From Campanula takesimana (taxonomy: Eukaryota; Streptophyta; Magnoliopsida; Asterales; Campanulaceae), in NCBI GenBank assembly GCA_026119855.1, contig JAOWBW010000282.1, forward strand, positions 1 through 64,000: 64,000 bases of DNA. Reading direction: 5' to 3'. A program made the translations under genes and the position numbers. Below, piece by piece: positions 47,161 through 56,340 of this stretch (within the stretch, counting starts at the first letter, position 1; each line of letters opens with the position of its first letter). The notes under the pieces are model-generated. The model saw only the letters and a list, made by a program, of their open reading frames with translations. It searched no databases and was not told the DNA's origin.

Positions 47161-48214
47161 TCATGGACCAAGTCCATCAAGGAGTCTATGGAACCCACAT
47201 AAATGGCTACATATTTGCCAAGAAAGTTATCTGACTAGGGTACTATAGGGCTACAATGGAAGCCGACTGCGCCGATATGGTTAAGAAATGCCACAAGTGT
47301 CAGATACATGCCAACTTGCAACATGCACCACCATCTGTGTTATACCCTATGACATTCCCTTGGCCATTCTCTACATGGGGGATAGATGTCATCGTCAAGG
47401 TCTCACCGATAGGTCACAACGGACACTCGTTCGTATTGGTCGCTATAGATTACTTCACCAAGTGGATCGAAGCTCAATCCTATAAAGTCTTGAATGCCAA
47501 AAAGGTGGCTGAGTTCATTAAGACCAACATCATATGCCGATATGGGGTACCTCATGAAATGATATCAGACAATGGCACACACTTTGAGAAAGAATGTGAC
47601 CAACTACTTGCAGAGTACAAGATAGAGAGACATCAGTCGTCACCGTACCGACCACAGACCAATTAAGCAGTCGAAGCTGATAACAAAACCATAGAGACCA
47701 TCATCAGAAAAATGGCTAAGACTGGCCCGAGAAACTACCTTTTGCACTCTGGGGCTATCGTACCTCAATCCGTACCACCACCGGTGAAACTCCATACGCC
47801 CTAGCCTATGGGATGGAAGCATTGTTACCAATCGAATTAGAAGTTCCATCATTAAGGGTTCTCCTAGAAAACCAAGTAAATGAAGTCGCATGGTTAAACA
47901 GCTGTTACGAACAACTAGCCCTACTAGATAAACGACAACTTCGAGCCGCCGAGCATATCCAAGCATATAAACGGAGAATGGCCCGAGCATTCAATAAGAA
48001 AGTCAAATCCAGAAACATCAAAGAAGGGGACCTTGTCCTACGCGAACATCGTCCTAGACCGTTTAACCCCATGGGAAAATGGGGACCAAGATGGATAGGT
48101 CCTTACATAGTCAAGAAGGTCTTCTCCGGAGGAGCAGTACAACTCGCAGAGCTAGATGGAGATCAACTGCCAAAACCCGTCAACATGGACAAGCTGAAGA
48201 AGTACTACTCATAG
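47161..48214 (+). pseudogene. pol: Tat integrase (element E)
   Basis: HQGVYGTHINGY and CHKCQIHAN give the HHCC zinc-binding end. WGIDVIVKVSP, SDNGTHFEKE and the region after YRPQTN hold the three catalytic acidic positions, but a stop at 47665 and a frameshift near 47810 break the third. The C-terminus (47813-48214) reads RVKSRNIKEGDLVL-like sequence and GPYIVKKVFSGGAVQLAELDG, ending KYYS at a natural stop. A TGA also occurs at 47232. Confidence 0.8.
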
Positions 48215-48257
48215 CTCCATCCCCTATTTCAAAAAAAAAAAAAAAAAGAGAGAGAGC

Positions 48258-48370
48258 TCGCTAGGTTGAAAACACGCAAGAGCGGCCTAGGCAAAAGTTA
48301 GAGCAAAGAGCATGAGAAAAGAAGCCCGCTAGTTTGAAAACCTGAAAGGGAGGTCTAGGCAAAAATCAGG
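48258..48370 (+). repeat. Duplicated 3' motif of Tat elements (CGCTAG..TTGAAAAC...CTAGGCAAAA)
   Basis: Two copies of a ~45-base word containing GCTAGGTTGAAAAC and CGGCCTAGGCAAAA lie directly after pol. The minus strand of C has one copy at 58366-58422. The inner part can pair (AGGTT with AACCT). Confidence 0.55.
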
Positions 48371-48410
48371 GTGTGCATTTAAAAAAAAGAAAAAAAAAAG
48401 AAAAATAGGG

Positions 48411-48433
48411 GACAGTCTCGTACGAGACATGTC
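48411..48433. repeat. Palindrome copy downstream of pol in E
   Basis: GTCTCGTACGAGAC core, the eighth copy in the element. It shows that sequence up to here belongs to E. Confidence 0.65.
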
Positions 48434-48479
48434 ATGCAGTCAACAGAAATAAACTCATAGTTTCTCTTTCTTGAACAAG

Positions 48480-48541
48480 AACTACGATGACCTGAGCTCC
48501 TTATTTAATTGAATTAAAAGGAGAACGTAGGTAGCCTTTTG
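48480..48541 (+). other. Conserved double-hairpin motif, copy 3 (3' of pol in E)
   Basis: CTACG (48482-48486) pairs with CGTAG (48526-48530), and CTCCTT (48497-48502) pairs with AAGGAG (48518-48523). The loop is itself an AT-rich inverted repeat (TTTAATTGAATTAAA). GTAGCCTTTTGGTCCGGTC follows. Confidence 0.7.
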
Positions 48542-48717
48542 GTCCGGTCTATTCAATAAATAAAAATTAAAATCTTGTCCTTCTATTAATTGAATGCATT
48601 TCAAGAAAACGATAGGAATGTTCCCAAGATGAATACCAACTTGCAAAAGAAAATAAATAAAATACTAAAAATCTAAACATTGGTCTATCTAAGCAATCTC
48701 TCGGTACTCCTAAAGAT

Positions 48718-49719
48718 CTATTTCTTCATTAACTTGGTAGGGGCTTGATCACGGTCCGCCTTGTCTTCTCTCTTCCTCTTGAACCAAGGTATCTCGAAAC
48801 TGGGAGGAACATCAAGTCTGCTGAATACCGAGGGAGTCAACCTTGTGAATACATGAGCCCTGTCAAGAGCTTGAAATTTATAGGGAAGTCTATTCGCCCT
48901 CTTCTCATAAAAGTCACTATCCAGAAAGTCTTGAGTAGCATCCACACTGATATTATAAGGATCCTCCTTAGCTTCCTTCTTCCTCAAACTCAAGCTAGGC
49001 TCGAATTGGTCCCCCAACGGAGAACGGTGAATCTCATCAATACCCTCAACACTGGGACGGAGTTCTTTGAGGAGCCAATCCAAATATTTATCCGATAAAT
49101 AAATGCTCCCTCCATCATGACGAAGATTGGTCTAACGGTCCATAGTGGTGCCTTTCCCCCAAGCGCGAGCCAGGCTCGTAGAGAACTCCGAGTTCATGAA
49201 AGAAGTATCCTGAGCATGTCCCCCTAGCACTAAAGTGTCCTGCTGCTGACCGAATTGTCGCATCACCCTTCGAACAAAGTAAAAAGAGGAATCTCTCAAA
49301 CCCGGAAGAACGACCCTGTCGTATCCAAGGGTATTAGCTACAAACGATGGGCACCAAACAATATCACCGGTCTCCGCTTTCACAAAAAGATGGGCCCACT
49401 CCTCAACGCTTAGACATTTTACCAATAATCTCAGCCTATGGAAAGTATAAGGAGAATACTCAGTCGGAGAGCTCAACAACTTAAAATGCTCTTTAAGCCA
49501 AATGGTCAATAACAACGGACTTCCCCGGGTCATAGAACCGGTTCGGTATAACTCATCAAAATCCGGCTTCAATGTCCACAAAGTGAAAAGAATTCGAAAC
49601 CCGAAATCTTTGATGAAAGCGTTTTTGGGATGGGTCTTGAAAGAATACACGAATGTCGACAAATCCTTCTCGTAACTCTTGACAACCTTGGCATCAAGGC
49701 TAAAAGGGTTAGAAGCCAT
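48718..49719 (-). pseudogene. Antisense extra gene (aORF) of element E, one premature stop
   Basis: The minus strand opens with MASNPFSLDAKVVKSYEKDL and reads through 333 codons with a single TAG at 49132-49134, where CAG would fit. The N-terminal ~200 residues look globular (FGFRILFTLWTLKPDF, CLSVEEWAHLFVKAETGDIV, SFYFVRRVMRQFG). The C-terminus ends in a basic KRKRED stretch that could be a nuclear signal. It lies opposite to pol near the 3' end like the aORF of F but shares no obvious sequence with it and has no introns. A distant link to the plant mobile domain is possible; I would not rely on it. The M at 49719 is preferred to an upstream in-frame M because it starts the conserved-looking part. 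Confidence 0.6.
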
Positions 49720-49740
49720 GGGAAAGAAGATCACAAGCAA

Positions 49741-50298
49741 AATTGAGCAATAAAATGGTGTTCAAAAATGGAAAAAGAGAGTTGTTGGAATCAAATTGTC
49801 GACCAGAAGCTGATGTTATAGCTGTTGGGGGGATCTTTTGGTCAGCAAATGTCAGGCCCCGAATTTCGCCTCCCAGAGGCGCACACCTCCCGACACCGGT
49901 CTACAAGGCGCGCGCGTCCCATAGCCAACAGAGGAAGCGCCCATGTCCCAGGTAAAAAGTGCTTCAAAAATGGCCCTTGTCAAGTTCATAAAGCAACCCA
50001 AGAGCCTTCAAATGACAACAAACACTCAGCTGGGCACACATTAATTTGGTCCGCCCTTAAGGCATGTCTAAAAACTGAAATAAGATAGAAACTCCGACTA
50101 GAAGTAGGGTGTCTTTTATTTTCTCAAAAAATCAGTTTTTACAATTCATCCCCAGCAGAAAGCACTCCGCAGTCAACTGTGCCCGCACCCCATCGAAAGT
50201 CAAAGTCAAACATCAATGTGCGACTCACGGTAACAACTTGGTCCTGGGTGAGCCACAAAATTCACCACCTCCTCATCAAGCAAAATCTACATCCATTC
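49741..50298. other. Gene-free transition from element E to subfamily B
   Basis: It contains GGCGCGCGCGTCCC-type GC-rich words (49860-49950) like those in the LTRs and leader of C, then the CTTCATCCCCAGCAGAAAG-like block (50145) that precedes the arrays of A and C. No gene is supported. The E/B breakpoint lies in or just left of here. Confidence 0.5.
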
Positions 50299-50640
50299 AA
50301 GAAAACGGTCCTCCGGGTCCCGCATTCAAAGAAAACGGTCCTCCGGGTCCCGCACTTCAGCAAACGGTCCTCCGGGTCCCGCACTTCTGCAAACGGTCCT
50401 CCGGGTCCCGCACTTCAGCAAACAGTCCTCCGGGTCCCGCATCCAAGCAAACGGTCCTCCAGATCCCGCACTCAAGCAAACGGTCCTCTGGGTCCCGCAC
50501 TCAAGCAAACGGCCCTCCGGGTCCCGCATCCAAGCAAACGGTCCTCCGGGTCCCGCATCCCAGCAAACGGATCTCGCTATCAGCAAACAGGTCCTGCTTC
50601 CAGCAAACGGATCTCGCTATCAGCCAGACAGGTCCCGCTG
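50299..50640 (+). repeat. Short tandem array, nine ~29-bp units then four ~20-bp units
   Basis: Long units read AAACGGTCCTCCGGGTCC plus CGCACTTCAGC. The last units (AAACGGATCTCGCTATCAGC) are the unit type of fragment A. The long unit looks like the short one with about 9 extra bases. Open frames across it in several phases are a by-product of the repeats. Confidence 0.9.
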
Positions 50641-51030
50641 TCGGCCACGGTGGGCCGCTTCATGCCACCGAACCTTTTATTATCAACCAAAGGCGCTCAC
50701 ACAGGGAGCGCACCTCTATCCCTCGCAATTTCAAATTTCTGCTTTTATCGAGTCTTTTCTTTTTTTCTTGGTGATGTCCTAAGCGGATGTCTGTCTTTCG
50801 TCGGCGCGTTTGCTTCACAATCCACGCCGCCGAGCGGCTCTGTAGACACCCCGTCTTGGACCGCTCACCCCGATTGCACACTTTATTTTGTGTTTCTCCC
50901 TCTTTTAAGTGTTTTCTGTTAGTTTTTGTTACTTTGGTTAAGTTCCAGACGGGCTCCGTTAAGTCTAGGGACTAAACTAAATAATAGTTCTAACTTTCTA
51001 GTCCATTCTGTCAGAATTTGCCTTTCAGAG

Positions 51031-51097
51031 TCGCGCGCCTCCGCCCCTTGAGTCCAGACGCGCGCGCCTTCCGCCGCCTAGGTGGGATGCGCGCGCT
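51031..51097. repeat. GCGCGC cluster in the LTR of B
   Basis: Three GC-rich words with GCGCGC cores in 67 bases, ending about 123 bases upstream of the TATA box. They are equivalent in place to the cluster in the LTRs of C. Confidence 0.6.
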
Positions 51098-51219
51098 TCT
51101 GGGGTGCGTCTGTTACAGATTCTGCCCAAGAATCTCTCCCTTGCTCATTATACATGATTTTGCCCGGGAAATATTTTTTGGAGACTCCGTTTGGCTCCAA
51201 AAACTCCCCTTTTTTCAAC

Positions 51220-51227
51220 TATAAAAA
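51220..51227 (+). promoter_or_regulatory. TATA box in the LTR of B
   Basis: CTATAAAAACCCC, a textbook plant TATA box. Confidence 0.6.
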
Positions 51228-51866
51228 CCCCTCCAATCCATCATTGGAGGGAGGACTTTTGGACCCTTTTTTGACCTCTTTTGTCACCTTAAGAATTTCA
51301 CACCTTGAACCTTACTCTAGGCAATTTACTAAAGATATTCTCTCCAAGTATTCAACCTCTTCTTCAAGACTTTTCAAGAGGTTCTCTTTGAAGGATATTA
51401 TAGGTAAAATGTCTTAACTTTATTCTTTTTCTTCTTCTTCTTCTAATTCTTCTTCTTCTTCAATCAAATGTGCAATCACCCCAAAACCATTTGGGACATG
51501 ACACCAATGTCCCTTTCATTACATTGAATTGGCCTAGGAGTTATCTCCCTACATTTTAAACAATAAAACCCCTTTTTTTATCATTATTCAAATAGGAGGA
51601 ACACATTTATCTTTAAAGTGAATTATGAACAAACAAGACCGACTTTGCTCGGGCAAAATGGGTGTTTAAGTACTTCCCATTTCGTAACCTAACCCCCGAA
51701 CCCATCATCCCAAAGAATCTCTGTTTTCTTAAATCAAACTTAGGCTCATAAACATTAGGTTTTCTTACGTTCCTCAAAAATGTGAGTGGCGACTCTTAAA
51801 ATCAAGTGGATGTCCTAGGGTAATTCGTGCGTTCTAGCCAAGCCGCGGTTCCCCGGGGTATCTACA

Positions 51867-52124
51867 GCGCCCTCCTAGAAAAAGCGCTCCAAAATTTCAA
51901 AAGAAGGATTTTGTTAAGGCTAGTTCATCTGACCCAAAGAATAATTCTATCCCAAAGAAAATTAAAGAGTTTGTGAAAACTCACGTGATTGGTGGCCTTC
52001 ATCATTGTTCTATTTGTGATTGTTCGGGACATAAGGCCGTGGAATGCCTTTTGAGATTCACTCCCAATGCCAAAGGACGTAAAAATTCTAAGGTCAAGCA
52101 AGAGTGGGTCATCAAAAGTTGCTA
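51867..52124 (+). pseudogene. gag: Copia gag C-terminus with zinc knuckle (element D)
   Basis: The knuckle CSICDCSGHKAVEC (52006-52047) has the C-X2-C-X4-H-X4-C spacing. A lysine-rich tail ends at TAA. The N-terminal gag is not in the window; it was replaced when B and E were joined to this element. Relatives continue into protease without a stop, so the region between 52124 and 52165 is degenerate. Confidence 0.75.
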
Positions 52125-52164
52125 ACTCTAGGACCCGAAAAGGAATAAAGGGGACCTGCTTTAA

Positions 52165-53139
52165 ATGTTTATATTTCAGGTTCTTTTCTTCATGACTGGA
52201 TCTTTAAAAGCTAAAACGTATGATTGGATTCTCGATAGTGGGTGTTCAGGACACATGACTGGAGATGAATCCTTACTTGAATATGTTCATGAAGAAAGAG
52301 GTCCCTCCGTAACATTTGGTGATAACAACAAAGGTCAAATTGTAGCATATGGAAAGCTCAAGAAAGACAAAGTGTGCATTGAAATAGTCTCTCTCGTCGA
52401 AGGACTCAAGCACAATTTATTATCCATATCTCAATTCTGCGACAAAGGATTAGAATGTCATTTTACCTCAACTCAATGTCTTATCAAAAATGGAAAAACT
52501 GGAGCTACATTACTCACGGGATATAGTAAGACAAATATTTACATTATTGATTTCCATAGTATGAACTCTAGTACTAATCTTTGTTTTGTAGCTAAAAGTG
52601 TGAGCAAAAATAGTTGGCTATGGCAGCACAAGCGATTAAGTCACTTGAACTTCAAGTATCTATCTAAACTTAGCAGGAATAATCTTGTTAAAGGACTTCC
52701 CAAAGTTGCTGATCATCATGACAAGAAGTGCGCCGCGTGTCAACTTGGCAAACAACAGAAGCAGTCTTTATCCAGCAAGACAAATCCCTCAACTTCTAGA
52801 TGTTTGCAACTGTTGCACATTGATCTATTTAGACCAGTTACCTCTGCAAGTGTTAGAGGAAACAAGTATACTCTAGTTGTGGTGGATGATTATTCAAGAT
52901 ACACATGGGTGGAAATGATGATTACTAAAAACAATTGTTATGACATTCTTACCACCTTATTCAGACTGCTCCAAACCCAAAAAGATGATGACATCGTTAG
53001 TGTTCAATCCGACAATGGAACAGAATTCAAGAACAACGGTGTTGCTCGATATTGCGACGATCATGGGATAGATCACAAATTTCAACCGCTGGTGTTCCTC
53101 AACAAAATGGCATTGTGGAAAGAAAGACTAGGACGTTGA
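52165..53139 (+). pseudogene. pol: Copia protease and integrase core, first frame (element D)
   Basis: Protease: WILDSGCSGHMTGDES, with DSG in place of DTG as is usual in SIRE-type elements. Integrase: WLWQHKRLSHLNFKYL and CAACQLGKQ (HHCC; the usual H-R-LGH is changed to KRLSH), LLHIDLFRPV (first D) and QSDNGTEFKNN (second D). The frame goes out near 53086 because one base is missing in a T run, and the true course continues in the next frame. Confidence 0.85.
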
Positions 53140-53794
53140 TTGAAGCGGGAAAGACGATGATAGCTGAAGCCAAATTGCCTAAGTACTTTTGGGAAGAAGC
53201 TGTCAACACCGCATGTTTTACTCAAAATCGTTCCCTCATCAACAAACTTCACAACAAGACTCCGTATGAAATTTGGGGTGGTAGAACTCCCAACATTGCA
53301 TTCTTCAAGATCTTTGGTTGCAAATGCTATACCCTCTACAACGGAAATGAACATAGAGGTAAATTCGATGCCAAAGCCGACGAATGTATTTTTGTTGGGT
53401 ATGCCAAAAATTTTAAAGCTTTTCGCGTTCTTAATAGATCTACATTAGTGATAGTTGAATCTGTACATGTTACATTTGATGAACATTCTCTCCTTGAGCC
53501 ACATTTGGCTCCAAAAGTTGCTGATGATTCTGTTGAGTTAAATGAGACAGGTGCTCCTCTTCATGTTGCGCCTACAATAGATCAGAATGCATCAACTCAA
53601 AGAAATCCATCTACATCAGTTGCACCGAACTTCGATGATAGCGCACCGAGTGAAGATTCAACTTCACCGTACAATGTGCCTATTTTCACTCCTGCGCCCC
53701 ACTCAAACATTGCGCCTGGTGTCACTCCCATTTTCAATACTGAACCAGTTCAACCCCCTAAATTTGATGATTTTGAAGATGGTGAAGATGTACC
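53052..53794 (+). pseudogene. pol: Copia integrase C-terminal part (element D)
   Basis: After the frame change the catalytic E region (NGIVERKTRTLIEAGKTM) and the GKFDAKADECIFVGYA segment follow. A long proline- and acid-rich linker reaches the C insertion at 53795. Past that point the frame belongs to the LTR of C. Confidence 0.85.
53790..53794. other. Target site duplication of element C, left
   Basis: GTACC, matching 62389-62393. Confidence 0.9.
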
Positions 53795-54519
53795 TGTAGA
53801 TACCCCGGGAGAGCCCATGGCTTGGCTAGAGCGGTGGAAGGATCCTAGGATGTCCAATTGATTTTATTTTGTAGAGTCGCCACCTATGTTTTTAAAAGAA
53901 CATAAGAAAAACCTAGAAATAGCCTATTTTTTAATGTTACGAAACCAAAGATTCAGGAATAGAAGGGTTTGGGGGTTAGGTGACGGAGTGGGAAGTACTT
54001 AAACACCCACTCCGCCCCGCTTACGTGGGTCTTGCTACAATTGGTGTTCTAATGCTAAAAAGTCCTTCTATTTATTAATATGAAAATGTGCTAACGATTA
54101 CAAGGGAAAGAAAAGGGAAATAAAAAGAGAATTGTTTTATTTATTGATTTATGCTAAGAATTACATGTTGAATTATTGCTAAATCATTACATTAAGAAAT
54201 GATCAATGATTGAAATAGAGATTGGAATGTTGGGATGTAACCTTGGCCAAACTTCAATAGTGAATGGCCTTTTGGTTGTATCCCTTTTTATGGAGATTGC
54301 ATACTCATTAGAGAGGTGAGAGATGAAGAAAACAAGTAAAGAGTTTTGACAAAGATAATTAAAAGAGTTTAGAAGGAAAAAGTGAGAGTTGTACTTTGTG
54401 CTTGAATGGGGAAGAACCAAATTGTCTATAGTGACCACCCTTTGAAAATGGATTTTATGTGTTTTAAAGTGTTTTTGATTCAATAATTCCTCCTCCTTTT
54501 CCATGGTGGAATGAAGAGG

Positions 54520-54527
54520 TATTTATA
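54520..54527 (-). promoter_or_regulatory. TATA box in the 3' LTR of C
   Basis: TATAAATA on the minus strand, matched at 61885-61892 in the 5' LTR. Confidence 0.55.
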
Positions 54528-54651
54528 GGTGTTAGGGAAGTGTTTGTGGTCACAAAGATGGCCCTTCCCCAGATCAAGCTAAGACATAATGGCTTTGGGG
54601 GTTACAAATCAGAAGAGGAGGGAAATTTGGCAAAATCTGGGATCTTGGAGG

Positions 54652-54734
54652 TGGGAAGCGCGCACGTCCCACCCCCCCCCCTATGGGAGGCGCGCTCGTC
54701 CCACAAAGAAGGCCAAAGGCGCGCTCGTCCCACC
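54652..54734. repeat. GCGCGC palindrome cluster in the 3' LTR of C
   Basis: Three copies of a 22-bp imperfect palindrome: GTGGGA, a GCGCGC core and GTCCCAC. The cluster lies about 125-205 bases upstream of the TATA box in minus-strand sense. Confidence 0.7.
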
Positions 54735-55027
54735 TTCAGGAAATCCATATTTTAGCCCAAAAGTTAACCCCGTTATGCAGTTAAGTCCCAAAACTAACGA
54801 GATCAGTTAGAAACTTAACAAACACCACGAAAGTCAACAAAAACAAAGTAAACAAAGACTCAAGGTTGACTTTGTCACTTAGTCAAATCCAAGACTAACG
54901 GAGTAAGTCAAGAACTTAACAGAAAGTAACAAAAGTTAACGAAAAGTAACAAAACATAACAGAAGAGAGGAAGATAGAGAATGTGTATGCAATCGGGACA
55001 TGAGAGGTCCAAGGTGGGGTGTCTACA

Positions 55028-55036
55028 GAGCCCCTC
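55028..55036 (-). other. Polypurine-like tract of element C
   Basis: The minus strand reads GAGGGGCTC next to the 3' LTR, in GCCGAGGGGCTC. Confidence 0.5.
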
Positions 55037-55210
55037 GGCAACGTGGATTGCAAAGAAAAACGCGTCTACGAATGTAAAAACACCCGCCAAGGTCATCGAT
55101 AAAGAAAAAGGAAGAAAAGAAAACAAAGACTCGATAAAAGTAGGAATTTGAAATTGCGATAGATAGAGGTGTGCTCCCTGCATGAGCGACTTTTACTGGA
55201 GTGTTGTATT

Positions 55211-55730
55211 GGAGCTCATGGGAGCTTGTCTCGATATGGACCGAGTTGTTGAGTTGGGGCTCATGGGAGCTTGTTTCGATATGGACCGAGTTGCCGACTT
55301 GGAGCTCATGGGAGCTTGTCTCGATATGGACGGAGCTTGTCTCGATATGGACCGAGTTTCCGACTTGGAGCTCATGGGAGCTTGTCTCGATATGGACCGA
55401 GTTGCCGACTTGGAGCTCATGGGAGCTTGTCTCGATATGGACCGAGTTGCCGACCTGGAGCTCATGGGCTTGTCTCGATATGGACCGAGTTGCCGACTTG
55501 GAGCTCATGGGAGCTTGTCTCGATATGGACCGAGTTGCCGACTTGGAGCTCATGGGAGCTTGTCTCGATATGGACCGAGTTGCCGACTTGGAGCTCATGG
55601 GAGCTTGTCTCGATATGGACCGAGTTGCCGACTTGGAGCTCATGGGAGCTTGTCTCGATATGGGCCGAGTTACAGACTTGGAGCTCATGGGATCTTGTCT
55701 CGATATGGACCGAGTTGCCGACTTGGAGCC
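55211..55730 (-). repeat. Tandem array, about twelve 45-bp units
   Basis: On the plus strand the unit contains GAGCTCATGGGAGCTTGTC and CGATATGGACCGAGTTGCCG. Units are 93-100% alike, with one truncated unit near 55330 and a 3-base deletion near 55470. Because 45 is a multiple of three, frames stay open in several phases on both strands. I do not call a gene. Confidence 0.9.
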
Positions 55731-56177
55731 GCATCTGCTTATGTTGTTGACTTTGTGGGGTGTGGGCACGGTTGACCACTTTCTGGTGGGGATGAAGTGC
55801 CTTGAGTAGCGGATGCTGTTGATTTCGTGGTGGTACCTGTTATGTGTGTGCTTGACAGGTATATGTGTTCTTGCAAGAAGATGCATGAAGTGTGAAATGA
55901 AGAGAGAGAAATTGTGCTCGTGGTGTGATGGGATTTTGGAACACCCTTGCAATGAGAGAGAAGTAACAATGTAGAGAGTGATCTTGTGTGTGGTGTGATT
56001 TTGAGGAAAGCATTGGATGTATTCATACCTTTACTTACCATTGCCGCTTGAGCGGAGATGTATTTCTGATGTCCGCAGAGGATGCTTTGATGGAGAATGT
56101 CCATTCTTTGGATGTTGATGAGAGAACGCTCTTGATGATGGGTTGGAGAGATGGTACTTTGGATGATGGGTTGGTCG

Positions 56178-56228
56178 TGCCAAAGGCTGCCTACGTATCC
56201 CTTGAAGGGAATCAGACCAGCGTAGTTC
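56178..56228 (-). other. Conserved double-hairpin motif, copy 4 (element C, distal)
   Basis: In the minus sense GAACTACG opens and ACGTAGGCAGCC closes the motif. CTACG pairs with CGTAG (plus positions 56221-56225 and 56191-56195), and TCCCTT pairs with AAGGGA perfectly. It is homologous to the copy in fragment A. Confidence 0.7.
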
Positions 56229-56308
56229 AAGGATGATGGAGAACTCTGGGGAAGAAGCTATGGAGCAAGGCAAAGTAAAGCACATACTTTTGCACATAGA
56301 AGGAGAAA

Positions 56309-56340
<32 letters not shown>

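Larger units (their letters stand above)
39930..49850 (+). mobile_element. Element E: Tat-lineage (Ogre-like) Ty3/gypsy retrotransposon, 3' end replaced
   Basis: A 1010 bp 5' LTR, primer site and 1.4 kb leader are followed by gag, protease, RT, RNase H, second RNase H and integrase, then an antisense gene. Numerous stops and frameshifts are present. No 3' LTR homologous to 39930-40939 exists in the window. Downstream sequence changes to subfamily B somewhere between 48.5 and 50.1 kb. Confidence 0.8.
49850..51866 (+). mobile_element. Fragment B: 3' end of a Tat-derived element (array plus 3' LTR)
   Basis: From about 50145 the order CTTCATCCCC block, tandem array, GGAGCGCACCTCTATC stretch, purine tract and LTR matches the 3' end of element C on its minus strand. 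The LTR ends in copia D gag sequence. There is no 5' half. Confidence 0.65.
50841..51866 (+). repeat. 3' LTR of fragment B (1026 bp)
   Basis: It starts TGTAGACACCCCGTC and ends GGGGTATCTACA, the same ends as the LTRs of C. A purine-containing GAGCGGCTC lies before it. It is followed by copia D sequence. Confidence 0.8.
53795..55027 (-). repeat. 3' LTR of element C (1233 bp)
   Basis: On the minus strand it runs TGTAGACACCCCACC to GGGGTATCTACA. It holds a TATA box and a GCGCGC palindrome cluster. Confidence 0.9.

Noticed and set aside
50109..50922. Two overlapping frames of 221 and 247 codons with PGPA and SKRSSGSR repeats
   Set aside because: They cover the tandem array of fragment B and run into its LTR. 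No conserved domain is present.
39930..51866. Treating 39930-40939 and 50841-51866 as the two LTRs of one ordinary element
   Set aside because: Similarity is limited to the first ~12 bases and scattered words, the 3' ends differ, and the flanks share no duplication.
54540..54810. Open frames in the LTR of C around the GCGCGC cluster, found also at 61894-62171
   Set aside because: They match only because the two LTRs are copies. There is no domain, and the second copy has indels within the frame.
55023..55952. Long frames on both strands (up to 309 codons) with SRQAPMSSKSATRSI-type repeats
   Set aside because: The 45-bp unit is a multiple of three, so several phases stay open by regularity alone. 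The ends of the frames enter the LTR.
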